The notes: generated from the sequence alone by a model not told the origin. 64,000 nt of DNA from Pikeienuella litoralis (GCF_037646705.1 NZ_JBBHER010000006.1:1-64000), one strand, 5' to 3'; numbered from the stretch's first letter, positions 1 to 8,163 are shown. A program made the numbers and translations.

Positions 1-178
1 CGCCGTCCCCCGCCAGCGCCGCGTCCACCGCGAGGCGCGCCCAGCGCCGCGACCACGCCCCCATCAGAAAAAGACGCCACGCCTTCCAGAGCGCAAGAGC
101 CGCCGTCGCGACCGAAAGAACCCCGATCGCCCAGATCGCGGGACCGCCAAGATGGAGAAAATCGCTCAGCGCCGCCAT
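1..178 (-). CDS. ExbB/TolQ/MotA-family proton channel protein, N-terminal fragment
   Basis: The first 59 residues are visible and the gene runs off the left edge. The ATG is at 178. The fragment opens with a short polar stretch, then a hydrophobic segment at about residues 10-30 (GGPAIWAIGVLSVATAALAL) followed by a basic, tryptophan-rich turn. This is the layout of the first membrane helix of ExbB/TolQ proteins, which form the inner-membrane proton channel that powers TonB-dependent transport. It lies 4 bp after the stop of a heme-monooxygenase-like gene on the same strand, which suggests a TonB-linked heme uptake operon. The family call rests on this short segment and the context. Confidence 0.6.
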   Translation of the reverse strand, partial: MAALSDFLHLGGPAIWAIGVLSVATAALALWKAWRLFLMGAWSRRWARLAVDAALAGDG

Positions 179-182
179 CCGA

Positions 183-503
183 TCAGGCGCCCTCCACCGC
201 CCGGAAGCCCTCGAAGCGCGGCGGCCCGTCATAGAGCGCCCCGGTCTGCTCCGCGCTCTTTCCCACGTTTCTGTGCGTGGCCCGGAAATGCGCCGACGTC
301 GTCCAGGCCTTGAAGGCCGCCTCGCTCTCCCAGATCGTGTGCGACGCGTAAAGCGTGCGGCCTTCGCTCGTGGGGCCCCTCAGGAGATGAAAGCTGACGA
401 ACCCCTCCATCTCGCCAAGGCGGGACTCGCGGTTCCGCCAGAGATCCTCGAACTCCTCCTCCTTGCCTTCGAAAACCCTGAAACGGTTCATGGCCACAAA
501 CAT
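183..503 (-). CDS. Antibiotic biosynthesis monooxygenase (ABM) domain protein, likely heme-degrading type
   Basis: A 106-residue single-domain protein starting MFVAMNRFRV. The start at 503 is chosen because GAAAGGAGC lies just upstream; a longer frame to 557 exists but has no ribosome site. The pattern MNRFRV...G.E..FE..W, with a central region GFVSFHLLRGP and a SHTIWES strand, is the ABM ferredoxin-like fold. In alphaproteobacteria, proteins with this start sit in heme uptake loci and resemble IsdG-type heme monooxygenases. The adjoining ExbB-like gene supports a role in using imported heme. Heme cleavage itself is inferred; other ABM proteins act on quinones or polyketides. Confidence 0.75.
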   Translation of the reverse strand: MFVAMNRFRVFEGKEEEFEDLWRNRESRLGEMEGFVSFHLLRGPTSEGRTLYASHTIWESEAAFKAWTTSAHFRATHRNVGKSAEQTGALYDGPPRFEGFRAVEGA

Positions 504-688
504 CGGTCGGCTCCTTTCAGCAACTCCGGCCTCTCCGCCGGGCGCGCCCAAACGCACCGCTGGTGATTACAGGAAAGAGAGCGCCGCGTCTTGGCGGACT
601 CGCCCCGGCGCGCGCATTCGCGGCGCCCGAACGCGAGACGCCGGCGCGCTTTCGCGGCCGGCGCCTTCCGTTCAGTCCGGCCGATCCC

Positions 689-1393
689 TTACGAGAGGAC
701 CCAGCCGCCATCGATCTGGATCGTGGTTCCGGTGATGAAATCGTTGCGGATCGCGAAGACGATCCCCTCGGCGACCTCATCCGCGGTCCCGGCGCGCGGG
801 ATCAGGTTTTTCGCGGTCATCTTCGCGTAGAGCGCGGCGCGCTCCTCGCCCTGAAGCGCGACCATCGGCGTGTCGATCTGCCCCGGCGAGACGACGTTGA
901 TCCGCCGCGGCGCAAGCTCCGGCGCGACCGCGCGCGCCAGCGCCTCGACCGCGACGCCGACCGTGCTGAGCGCGGCCTGCCCCGGCTTCGCCTTCTGCGC
1001 CGGCGCGCCGCTCACCAGCACGATGGCCCCGGTCTCGCTCAGATGCTCTGCGCCGAGGCGCACGATGTTGGCGTAGCCCCAGAGCTTGTCGAACGACGCC
1101 CGATAGCCGTCCATGTCCATCTCCAGGAACGGCCCGATCGCCCGGCCGCCGCCGGTCGCGGAGCTGACGAGGATATCGAACGGCGCGTGCTCCTTGAAGA
1201 GCGCGGTCAGCGCGTCGCGGTCCAGAACGTCGCATTTCGCGAGCGTGATCCCGGCGCCGAGATCGCCGGCGCGCTCCGGGTTGCGGCTGATCGCGACGAC
1301 CTTCGCGCCGAGCGCCGCGAGCTGCTTCGCCGCCGCGAGCCCGATCCCCGACGTGCCCCCGAACACGAGCGCCTTCTTGCCTGATACGTCCAT
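689..1393 (-). CDS. Short-chain dehydrogenase/reductase (SDR) family protein with altered active site
   Basis: A 234-residue Rossmann-fold protein. The nucleotide-binding motif GGTSGIG is at residues 12-18, and the C-terminal TGTTIQIDGGW ending is typical of classical SDRs. A strong ribosome site (AAGGAGG) precedes the ATG at 1393. The usual catalytic YxxxK cannot be found: aligning the following helix places LSTVG where YSASK-type sequence is expected, so both Tyr and Lys are replaced. A serine remains in VLVSGAP. It could be a non-catalytic cofactor-binding protein or an SDR with a different mechanism. Its substrate is unknown and its neighbours give no clear pathway. Confidence 0.8.
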   Translation of the reverse strand: MDVSGKKALVFGGTSGIGLAAAKQLAALGAKVVAISRNPERAGDLGAGITLAKCDVLDRDALTALFKEHAPFDILVSSATGGGRAIGPFLEMDMDGYRASFDKLWGYANIVRLGAEHLSETGAIVLVSGAPAQKAKPGQAALSTVGVAVEALARAVAPELAPRRINVVSPGQIDTPMVALQGEERAALYAKMTAKNLIPRAGTADEVAEGIVFAIRNDFITGTTIQIDGGWVLS

Positions 1394-1625
1394 CTTTCAG
1401 TGCCTCCTTATGGCCTGCTGCGTGGGCCCGGATGGTCCGGCAGGGACCGTCCTCGCGCCCGAAACGAGTCGTGAGAACCGCGACCGCCCCGTCGATCTCG
1501 CCGGATCGGAGCGCGGTCGGCGCGGGAACAGGGGGCGCAGGCGGTTCATCCGCTTCTCATAGAATAGCGGCGCGGCGGCCGCCAGCGGCAACTGGCGCGC
1601 AGGCGCCCCCGCGCGCCGGAGTGCG

Positions 1626-1641
1626 TTATCGCACGCGATAA
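1626..1641. repeat. Near-perfect palindrome TTATCGC-AC-GCGATAA
   Basis: Seven-base arms at 1626-1632 and 1635-1641 are separated by two bases. A further GCGATAA is at 1688-1694, TATCGC at 1701-1706, and GCGATA at 1851-1856. The repeated element points to a binding site for a dimeric regulator. No known consensus was matched. Confidence 0.5.
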
Positions 1642-1852
1642 GGGGGTTATCTTATTGATATATATACATTTTCAAAATTTACCGCGTGCGATAAGCCCGG
1701 TATCGCGGCGGCGACGGCGTGAACTCGGGACCAAAGGCGCGCGGAAGATCCCGGCGGAAAACGCCCCTTCCGCGCCCATCCGAAAGGCGCAAGACGCGCC
1801 GGCGACGGGCCGTATGGCGACCGGCGGCGGCTCGGGCCGCGCCATCGCATGC

Positions 1853-2080
1853 GATATGGCGGCCAACCCACGAAATGATAAAGACTTACACTATCCATAT
1901 CTTACGACAAAATGAAGAAGGCGGCGGATACGGCCTGCATCTTGACGCGGAGTCATATCAAGTAAACCTGACATATCGTAACTCAAGATTTTGATTATTA
2001 ACAATACTCTGGAAAAACGCCTTGAAGCGCACGATCCATTGATATGTATACGCATATCACAAATCCAGATACCTGATATG
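1853..2080. promoter_or_regulatory. Cluster of seven CATATC/GATATG motifs, including a 20-bp dyad at 2040-2059
   Basis: Copies lie at 1853-1858, 1896-1901, 1954-1960, 1972-1977, 2040-2046, 2053-2059 and 2074-2080. Four of them extend to the 7-mer TGATATG/CATATCA. The copies at 2040 and 2053 form a perfect inverted repeat with a 6-bp spacer, TGATATGTATACGCATATCA. The last copy ends 70 bp before the start codon at 2151. Placement and symmetry suggest operator sites for the downstream gene. The regulator is unknown. Confidence 0.5.
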
Positions 2081-2150
2081 ACTATGTATATAGCTCTATA
2101 CTTAAACAATCCGACAGCATACTGACGACAACCCTTGCAGGAGGAACAAT

Positions 2151-2504
2151 ATGCGCTTTCTCAACATCATAGCCTTCAAGGCTGGGGTCGGCGCCCTGGC
2201 GTTCGCGGCATTGACGGCGCCGATGGCGCAGGCCGCCGATATCGTCATCGGGCCCGGAGAGTGGGCGTCGGCATTCGCCGCCGGCTGCTCGACGCTGACA
2301 GTTGAAGCGAACACCATGCGCTATGAGGCGGATTACAAATGCAACGGCAGCGTCGATTACGTCGGCGAGAAGGTCTACCTTGAAGGCTCCACCCTCCATG
2401 TCGACCACGCCACCATCAAGATCAGGCGCCAGACCGAGAGCGAGTTCAGCGGTTGGTGGAAGCTTCGCCGGTACCAGACTCAGGTGACTTTCGTTAAGAA
2501 ATGA
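2151..2504 (+). CDS. Small secreted protein of unknown function
   Basis: A 117-residue protein with a clear ribosome site (GCAGGAGG) 6 bases before the ATG. Residues 1-28 form a Sec signal peptide ending AQA-A. The mature part is about 90 residues with two cysteines (AAGCSTL and DYKCNGS) that could form a disulfide, and alternating polar/hydrophobic stretches that suggest a beta-rich fold. The C-terminus VTFVKK carries no sorting signal. I do not recognise the family. The upstream region is unusually full of repeated motifs, so expression is probably regulated. Confidence 0.7.
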   Translation: MRFLNIIAFKAGVGALAFAALTAPMAQAADIVIGPGEWASAFAAGCSTLTVEANTMRYEADYKCNGSVDYVGEKVYLEGSTLHVDHATIKIRRQTESEFSGWWKLRRYQTQVTFVKK

Positions 2505-2557
2505 GGAGCCGCCCGGAGATGCTCCATCGAGGATCGCTCGGCGCGGCGAGTGGAGAC

Positions 2558-2595
2558 CGGGGCGCCTCCAAAAGGGCGCTTTCACGGACGCCCCG
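2558..2595. terminator. Inverted repeat between convergent genes, possible terminator
   Basis: CGGGGCG at 2558-2564 pairs with CGCCCCG at 2589-2595, and a smaller GCGCC/GGCGC hairpin lies within it, followed by TTT. It sits where the plus-strand secreted-protein gene and the minus-strand acyltransferase gene converge. The loop is long and the T-run short, so this is tentative. Confidence 0.35.
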
Positions 2596-3766
2596 CGCTC
2601 CCCCGCCGACGTCCATGCGATCGACGGCGATCAGGCGCGGACAAGATATCGCACGCCAGCGCGACTCTGGCCGCGCGGCGGGGCCTGCTTCGGCCGTTGA
2701 GCAGAAACTCCAGAACCGGCGCGCGCTCGACGACGCCGAAATGAAACAGCGCTCCGATCACGAACGCCAGCGCCGCCACCCCAAGGTGCGCGAGGATGGG
2801 ATTGGCGACCGAAGCGAACACCGTGAGCGCGAGCACGTACATGATCAGATAGTGCACCATGTAGACGGTGTAGACGGATCGGTTCAGGATTTCGGCCGCT
2901 TGTCCACGGGAGCCGATGAGCGTCCGAAACAGGCGCAGCAGGGCCGCCATCGCGGCGACTGTGGCCAGAGCGCGAAGACTGATTTCCGCGATCCGCCCAG
3001 CCGCGCCGGGAACGGCCGCAGGAGAGATCGCGAGAAGAGCGCCCAGCCCAAACCCCGCAATCAGCGCCCACCAGCAATATCGGTGCATCGCCTCGAACAT
3101 CGGGCGCACGGCGAACATGGCGATTCCGAGCGCGAAATAGGGCATGTAGGCCAGCGTGGCGCGCACCAGGAAGAGCTGCTCGCTCATCCCGTCGATGGCG
3201 CCAAGCGAAATGGACAGCAGGGCGCGCGCGACGATCTCGAACCCGGTGAAGGCGATCGCCAGAACCGGAACCACCGCGATTGGCCGCGCCGCCAGACCGC
3301 CGATGACGCGGGCGATCCATGGCGCCGACGCGAGGCGCAGGAAGACCGGCGCGCAGATCACATAGATCGACAGCGTGATCAGGAACCACAGATGCAGATG
3401 CCAGTTCTGCAGCGGGCCGACATGCGACTCGACACGGCCGAGCGTAAGATCGAGAAAACCGCCCGCGCCGCCATTGTAGAGATGGATGGCATAGTGCGTG
3501 ACGGGATTGAGCAGCAGGAGCCCCACGACCAACGGCGTGATCAGAACCGGCAAACGCCATCTGACGAAGGGACCGGCTCCCCGCTTTTCGACCATCATCG
3601 CGGCGAAGAACCCCGAAATGGCGAAAAATGTCGCCATGCGAAAACTTCCGGAAACGAAGGCCACCACCTCATAGTTCAATCCACGGTTGATCACTCCGGC
3701 GTGGACCAACAAACCGAACAGCATCGCGAAACTCCTTAGGGCATCAAGATAATACATTCTCGTCAT
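2582..3766 (-). CDS. Acyltransferase 3 family integral membrane protein
   Basis: A 394-residue polytopic protein beginning YYLDALRSFAMLFGLLVHAG, the family's N-terminal signature with its conserved Arg and His. A second family pattern, RMATFFAISGFFAAMM, follows at about residue 43. Roughly ten hydrophobic segments are visible, as in OpgC/OafA-type enzymes that move acyl groups onto periplasmic glucans or surface polysaccharides. The C-terminal 35 residues are arginine-rich and cytoplasmic-looking. The start at 3766 is used; an internal ATG at 3757 would remove three residues. A CATATCA motif like those at 1853-2080 overlaps this start. The substrate is unknown. Confidence 0.8.
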   Translation of the reverse strand: MTRMYYLDALRSFAMLFGLLVHAGVINRGLNYEVVAFVSGSFRMATFFAISGFFAAMMVEKRGAGPFVRWRLPVLITPLVVGLLLLNPVTHYAIHLYNGGAGGFLDLTLGRVESHVGPLQNWHLHLWFLITLSIYVICAPVFLRLASAPWIARVIGGLAARPIAVVPVLAIAFTGFEIVARALLSISLGAIDGMSEQLFLVRATLAYMPYFALGIAMFAVRPMFEAMHRYCWWALIAGFGLGALLAISPAAVPGAAGRIAEISLRALATVAAMAALLRLFRTLIGSRGQAAEILNRSVYTVYMVHYLIMYVLALTVFASVANPILAHLGVAALAFVIGALFHFGVVERAPVLEFLLNGRSRPRRAARVALACDILSAPDRRRSHGRRRGSAGRP

Positions 3767-4178
3767 ATCACTTTACCATATGTCATGAGGTGTTTTTTGC
3801 GATTCGTTCTTTTTCTTTATTGATTGCCAAAATTTTTTTTCGCGCAATCGCTATATTTTTTCGTGCAGCTTGACTCTTTCTACATCGCTACTTAATCAGA
3901 GCGCGCGTTCGGCCATTGCGCCCACCCATTGACCGCCCCCCGGCTGGAGAGGCTTGCTTCCGGCGCGGGATCTTTCCCGGGCTCATGACGCGGCGCGTTC
4001 GATGGCTGTCGGGATTGAAAAGGCGGGGCCGGTCTGGACAGTGATCCACTCCCGTCCCGAAGCGCGGAATGCGGTGGAGCCGGAGAGCGCGGCGCGGGAG
4101 AAGGCCGCCGCGCGCGGGCGGCCATAATCGGGCGAAGCTTGACGACGGCGCTATTGGGCCCTACTCGTGATATAGTAG
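3767..4178. other. 412-bp intergenic region with a T-rich segment, no gene seen
   Basis: It lies between the divergent acyltransferase and acyl-CoA ligase genes. The left half (3790-3870) has long T runs. The right half returns to high GC. A possible sigma-70 promoter for the ligase operon is TTGACG at 4139-4144 and TACTCG at 4162-4167, spaced 17 bp, with a weak -10. No supported coding sequence was found. Confidence 0.5.
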
Positions 4179-6191
4179 ATGAGCGGCGATGAACGCCGCC
4201 TGATTACTGGGGAGGTGGAGGTCTTGGGGCAGCATGTCGCGCCGCCGGAGTCTCTGGATACATTGCCAAAACTTCTCGAGTGGAACGCCGTGGAGCGCGG
4301 CTCCGCGCCGGCGAGCCGGGAGAAGGAGTTCGGCATCTGGCAGAGCTTCACCTGGAAGGACGTGCGGGACGAGACCCGCGCCTTCGCGCTCGGCCTGCTC
4401 GAGCTTGGCCTCGCGCCCGGCGACCATGTGGCGATCATCGGCGAGAACCGGCCGCAGCTCTACTGGTCGATGACCGCGGCGCAGATGGCCGGGGCGATCC
4501 CGGTCCCGCTCTATCAGGACAGCGTCGCGGACGAGATGCAGTTCGTGATGGAGCACGCGGGCGTGCGCTTCGCCGTCGTCGAGGATCAGGAGCAGGTCGA
4601 CAAGCTGCTCTCGGTGAAGGAGAGCCTGCCGGCGCTGGAGCGGATCATCTATTCCGACCCGCGGAGCCTCAGGAGCTACGACCCGGAGCGGCTGCATGAC
4701 TACGCCGATGTGCAGGCGTGGGGCCGCGCGGCGGAGGCGACGCGGGGCGCGGAGCTCGACGCGATGATCGCGGCCAGGACCGGCTCCGACATCTGCGTCA
4801 TCCTCTACACGTCGGGGACCACGGGGCGGCCGAAAGGCGTCGTCCTCTCCAACGACAACATCCTCTCGGCGGCCCGGACCTCCTGCGTCTTCGAGGATCT
4901 CCGCCAGTCGGACAGCGTGCTCGCCTATCTGCCGATGGCCTGGGTCGGGGATTTCATCTTCTCGATCGCGCAATCCTATGTCGCGGGGTTCTCGGTCGCC
5001 TGCCCGGAAAGCCACGAGACGATGATGGCGGATCTGCGCGAGATCGGGCCGACCTATTTCTTCGCGCCGCCGAGGATCTATGAATCGCTCCTCACCACGG
5101 TGATGATCCGGATGGAGGACGCCGGGCGGCTCAAGCGCTGGCTGTTCGCCCGGTTCATGGCGCATGCGAAGCGCGTGGGGCCGGACATCATGGACGGCCG
5201 GCCGGTCGGGGTTCTCGACCGGCTGACCTACGCGCTCGGCTATCTGCTGATCTACGGGCCGCTGAAGAACACGCTCGGCATGTCGAAGATCCGGCTCGGC
5301 TACACCGCCGGAGAGGCGATCGGGCCGGAGATCTTCCAGTTCTATCGCTCGCTCGGCATCAACATGAAGCAGATCTACGGCCAGACCGAGGCCAGCGTCT
5401 TCGTCACCGCGCAGCCGAACGGCGAGGTGCGCGCGGACACGGTCGGCACGCCGACGCCGGGCGTCGAGCTCAGGATCGATGACAAGGGCGAGATCTGGTA
5501 CCGGAGCCCGGGGGTTTTCGTCGAATATTACCGCCAGCCGGAGAAGACCGCCGAGGTGAAGGACGCCGACGGCTGGGTCGCCACCGGCGACGCGGGATTC
5601 ATCGAGGAGGCGTCGGGGCATCTGCGCATCATCGACCGGGCGAAGGATGTGGGGAAGATGGCCGACGGCGCGCTCTTCGCGCCGAAATACGTGGAGAACA
5701 AGCTGAAGTTCTACCCCGACATTCTGGAGGCGGTGGTCTTCGGCGCCGGGCGGGACAGGTGCTGCGCCTTCCTCAACATCGATCTCGGCTCGGTCGGCAA
5801 CTGGGCGGAGCGCAACAACATCTCCTACGCCTCCTACACCGAGCTGGCCCAGAACCCGAAGGTCTACGAGACGATGAAGGCGCATGTCGAGGAGGTGAAC
5901 CGCTCTCTCGCCGACGACGAGATGCTCTCGAGCTGCCAGATCCACCGCTTCGTGGTGCTGCACAAGCAGCTCGACGCGGACGATGGCGAGCTGACCCGGA
6001 CCCAGAAGATCCGCCGCAACATCATCGCCGAGCGCTACGCGCCGCTGGTCGACGCGCTCTATTCCGACGCGGAGGAGGTCTTCGCCGACACCGAGGTGAC
6101 GTATGAGGACGGCCGCAAGGGCCGGATCGCCGCGACGCTGAAGATCCAGGACGCGGCGGTGAACGCGCCCCGGCGGCGGGCGGCGGCGTGA
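4179..6191 (+). CDS. AMP-forming long-chain acyl-CoA synthetase family protein
   Basis: A 670-residue adenylate-forming enzyme that would convert a carboxylic acid, ATP and CoA to acyl-CoA. The P-loop TSGTTGRPKG is at 211-220, followed by YGQTEAS near 405, TGDAGF near 470 and a C-terminal LTRTQKIRR lid region, all typical of FadD15-like ligases. It heads an operon whose next genes encode a complete Liv-type importer, so the imported solute is probably its substrate. The ATG at 4179 has no ribosome site. GGGGAGG lies just before a GTG at 4215 and a TTG at 4224, so the true N-terminus may be 12-15 residues shorter. Confidence 0.88.
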   Translation: MSGDERRLITGEVEVLGQHVAPPESLDTLPKLLEWNAVERGSAPASREKEFGIWQSFTWKDVRDETRAFALGLLELGLAPGDHVAIIGENRPQLYWSMTAAQMAGAIPVPLYQDSVADEMQFVMEHAGVRFAVVEDQEQVDKLLSVKESLPALERIIYSDPRSLRSYDPERLHDYADVQAWGRAAEATRGAELDAMIAARTGSDICVILYTSGTTGRPKGVVLSNDNILSAARTSCVFEDLRQSDSVLAYLPMAWVGDFIFSIAQSYVAGFSVACPESHETMMADLREIGPTYFFAPPRIYESLLTTVMIRMEDAGRLKRWLFARFMAHAKRVGPDIMDGRPVGVLDRLTYALGYLLIYGPLKNTLGMSKIRLGYTAGEAIGPEIFQFYRSLGINMKQIYGQTEASVFVTAQPNGEVRADTVGTPTPGVELRIDDKGEIWYRSPGVFVEYYRQPEKTAEVKDADGWVATGDAGFIEEASGHLRIIDRAKDVGKMADGALFAPKYVENKLKFYPDILEAVVFGAGRDRCCAFLNIDLGSVGNWAERNNISYASYTELAQNPKVYETMKAHVEEVNRSLADDEMLSSCQIHRFVVLHKQLDADDGELTRTQKIRRNIIAERYAPLVDALYSDAEEVFADTEVTYEDGRKGRIAATLKIQDAAVNAPRRRAAA

Positions 6192-7006
6192 GCGGGGCCG
6201 TGGAAAGCAGCCTCACCCCGGACGGCCGCAAGATCGGCCCGCCGGTGATGGAGATGAAGAACATCTCGCTTCGCTTCGGCGGAGTCACCGCGCTTTCCGA
6301 CATCTCCTTCGACATTCTGGAGGGGGAGATCCGCGCGATCATCGGGCCGAACGGGGCCGGAAAATCCTCGATGCTGAACGTGATCAGCGGCTTCTATCAC
6401 CCGCAGGAGGGCGAGGTCTGGTATCGGGGCGCCCGCCGTCCGGCGATGCGCCCGCACGCGGTCGCGCGGCAGGGAATCGCGCGGACCTTCCAGAACATCG
6501 CGCTGTTCAAGGGGATGACCACGCTCGACAACATCATGACCGGCCGGCTGACCAAGATGCGCCGGGGCATGCTGGCGCAGGCGCTCTGGTTCGGCCCGGC
6601 CGAGAAGGAGGAGATCGAGCATCGCGAGGCGGTGGAGAAGATCATCGACTTCCTCGAAATCCAGGCGATCCGGAAAACCCCGGTCGGCCGCCTGCCCTAC
6701 GGCCTGCAAAAGCGGGTCGAGCTCGGGCGGGCGCTGGCGGCGGAGCCCTCGCTTCTCCTGCTCGACGAGCCGATGGCGGGCATGAATGTCGAGGAGAAGG
6801 AGGACATGTCCCGCTTCATCCTCGACGTGAACGAGGAGTTCGGCTCGACCATCGCGCTGATCGAGCATGACATGGGCGTGGTGATGGACATCGCGGACCG
6901 CATCGTCGTGCTGGATTACGGCCGCAAGATCGGCGACGGCTCGCCGGACGAGGTCCGCGAAAACGAGGACGTGATCAGCGCCTATCTGGGGGTGAGCCAT
7001 GACTGA
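6188..7006 (+). CDS. ABC transporter ATP-binding protein, LivG-like
   Basis: A 272-residue ATPase whose GTG start overlaps the ligase stop codon (GTGA), which implies translational coupling. It has Walker A GPNGAGKSS, the LivG-type QGIARTFQNI sequence, a divergent signature LPYGLQKRVELGRAL in place of LSGGQ, Walker B LLLLDEPMAGM and the H-loop EHD. The closing stretch ending AYLG is characteristic of LivG/LivF proteins. It pairs with the second ATPase at 10677 to energise the two permeases of this operon. An N-terminal extension of about 20 residues precedes the usual LivG beginning. Confidence 0.92.
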   Translation: MSGAVESSLTPDGRKIGPPVMEMKNISLRFGGVTALSDISFDILEGEIRAIIGPNGAGKSSMLNVISGFYHPQEGEVWYRGARRPAMRPHAVARQGIARTFQNIALFKGMTTLDNIMTGRLTKMRRGMLAQALWFGPAEKEEIEHREAVEKIIDFLEIQAIRKTPVGRLPYGLQKRVELGRALAAEPSLLLLDEPMAGMNVEEKEDMSRFILDVNEEFGSTIALIEHDMGVVMDIADRIVVLDYGRKIGDGSPDEVRENEDVISAYLGVSHD

Positions 7007-7055
7007 GGCCGGCGGAGTTTTCCCGGCGCGCGGCGCCGGCCGGAGGGACGCGTAG
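6999..7055 (+). CDS. 18-codon bridging mini-ORF between transporter genes
   Basis: This ATG overlaps the end of the upstream ATPase gene, and its TAG overlaps the GTG start of the permease (TAGTG). GGGGGTG lies before the ATG. The ribosome site of the permease (GGAGGG) is inside this frame, so translation through it could couple the two genes. The encoded peptide is arginine- and glycine-rich with no recognisable feature. In GC-rich DNA such frames also occur by chance. Confidence 0.25.
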   Translation: MTEAGGVFPARGAGRRDA

Positions 7056-8056
7056 TGTCTCCGGTCCTGCTCTATACGATCGAGGTGGTCCTCAACGGGT
7101 TGATGACCGGCGTGCTCTATTCGCTGGTCGCGCTCGGTTTCGTGCTGATCTTCAAGTCCTCCGGCGTCTTCAACTTCTCGCAAGGGGTGATGGCGCTGTT
7201 CGCGGCGCTGACGCTGGTCGGACTGCAGACCGGGCAGGTGCCGTTCTCGGCCCTGATCAACTCGGTCTTCGGGACCGAGATCCACCATTTCGGCTGGGAG
7301 CTGCCGGCGATCGCCGCGCTGCTCGGCGCGTTCGGGGTGATGATCCTGTTCGCGCTGGCGGTGGAGCGGTTCATCCTCAAGCACCTGGTCAACCAGGACC
7401 CGATCATCCTTTTCATGGCGACGATCGGCCTCACCTATTTCATGGAGGGGTTCGGCGACCTGCTCTGGGGCGCGGACATCAAGAAACTGGATATCGGCAT
7501 CCCGCAGGGCGGCTCGCTCTGGCTGGAGGACCAGACCATCGGCCTCGCGGCGGAGGGCGCGAACTATTACGGGATGTATATCGACGTTCTCGACGTCTGG
7601 GCGACGGCGGCCGCCGCGATCCTGGTGGTCGGTCTCGTGCTCTTTTCGCAATACACCAAGACCGGGCGCGCGCTCCGCGCCGTCGCCGACGATCATCAGG
7701 CGGCGCTTTCGGTCGGGATCAGCCTCCGGGCGATCTGGGTCATCGTCTGGTCCATCGCCGGCCTCACCGCGCTGGTCGCGGGGGTGATGTGGGGCTCGAA
7801 ACTCGGCGTGCAGTTCTCGCTCTCGCTGATCGCGCTGAAGGCGCTGCCGGTGCTGATGCTGGGCGGGTTCACCTCGATCCCCGGCGCCATCGTCGGCGGG
7901 CTGATCATCGGCGTCGGCGAGAAGCTGTTCGAGTTCTGGGTCGGCCCGATGATCGGCGGCGCGACGGAGAACTGGTTCGCCTATGTGCTCGCGCTCGCCT
8001 TTCTCGTGTTCCGGCCGCAGGGGCTGTTCGGCGAGCGGATCATCGAGAGGGTATGA
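7055..8056 (+). CDS. Branched-chain amino acid-type ABC permease, LivH-like
   Basis: A 333-residue inner-membrane permease that starts with GTG after GGAGGG. The N-terminus has the LivH pattern LNGLMTGVLYSLVALGFVLIFKSSGVFNFSQG, and the EAA-like loop region near residues 210-225 reads GRALRAVADDHQAALSVGI. About eight membrane segments are visible, ending in FRPQGLFG. It is somewhat longer than typical LivH because of an inserted region around residues 60-80 and 145-185. It forms the channel with the LivM-like protein at 8168. The substrate is inferred to be a carboxylic acid, from the flanking ligases. Confidence 0.92.
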   Translation: MSPVLLYTIEVVLNGLMTGVLYSLVALGFVLIFKSSGVFNFSQGVMALFAALTLVGLQTGQVPFSALINSVFGTEIHHFGWELPAIAALLGAFGVMILFALAVERFILKHLVNQDPIILFMATIGLTYFMEGFGDLLWGADIKKLDIGIPQGGSLWLEDQTIGLAAEGANYYGMYIDVLDVWATAAAAILVVGLVLFSQYTKTGRALRAVADDHQAALSVGISLRAIWVIVWSIAGLTALVAGVMWGSKLGVQFSLSLIALKALPVLMLGGFTSIPGAIVGGLIIGVGEKLFEFWVGPMIGGATENWFAYVLALAFLVFRPQGLFGERIIERV

Positions 8057-8163
8057 GCATGGCGGCGCGCGTTTTCCGCATCGACATGGCGGCGCCCAGG
8101 GGCGGCGCCGCTCATCCGCAGCGCGCGGGCGGTTCCGCCGGCGCGGCGTCACGGGAGGATTGA
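8053..8163 (+). CDS. 36-codon bridging mini-ORF between permease genes
   Basis: The ATG overlaps the LivH-like stop (ATGA), and the frame ends 4 bp before the GTG of the LivM-like gene. The downstream ribosome site GGGAGG lies within its last codons. The peptide is rich in Ala, Arg and Gly. This is the second gap in the operon filled by a small frame in coupled position, but coding potential beyond that is not evident. Confidence 0.25.
   Translation: MSMAARVFRIDMAAPRGGAAHPQRAGGSAGAASRED

Larger units (their letters stand above)
1394..2150. other. 757-bp intergenic region, AT-richer, rich in short inverted motifs, no convincing gene
   Basis: This stretch separates the SDR gene and the small secreted protein gene. 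Composition falls sharply from about 1640 onward. Short open frames here have no ribosome sites and no recognisable protein features, so none is called. Two motif families stand out: GCGATAA/TTATCGC between 1626 and 1856, and CATATC/GATATG between 1853 and 2080. The layout suggests a regulatory or horizontally acquired segment. Confidence 0.6.

Noticed and set aside
1655..1994. Short plus-strand open frames in the motif-rich intergenic region
   Set aside because: No ribosome site, biased composition and no protein-like features; the region reads better as regulatory DNA.
2040..2059. lux-box type quorum-sensing operator (20-bp dyad)
   Set aside because: The size fits, but the conserved CT...AG ends of lux boxes are missing and no LuxR or LuxI gene is nearby.
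3892..4125. Minus-strand frame of 77 codons between the acyltransferase and ligase genes
   Set aside because: Low-complexity Arg/Pro/Ser composition and no ribosome site; likely chance.
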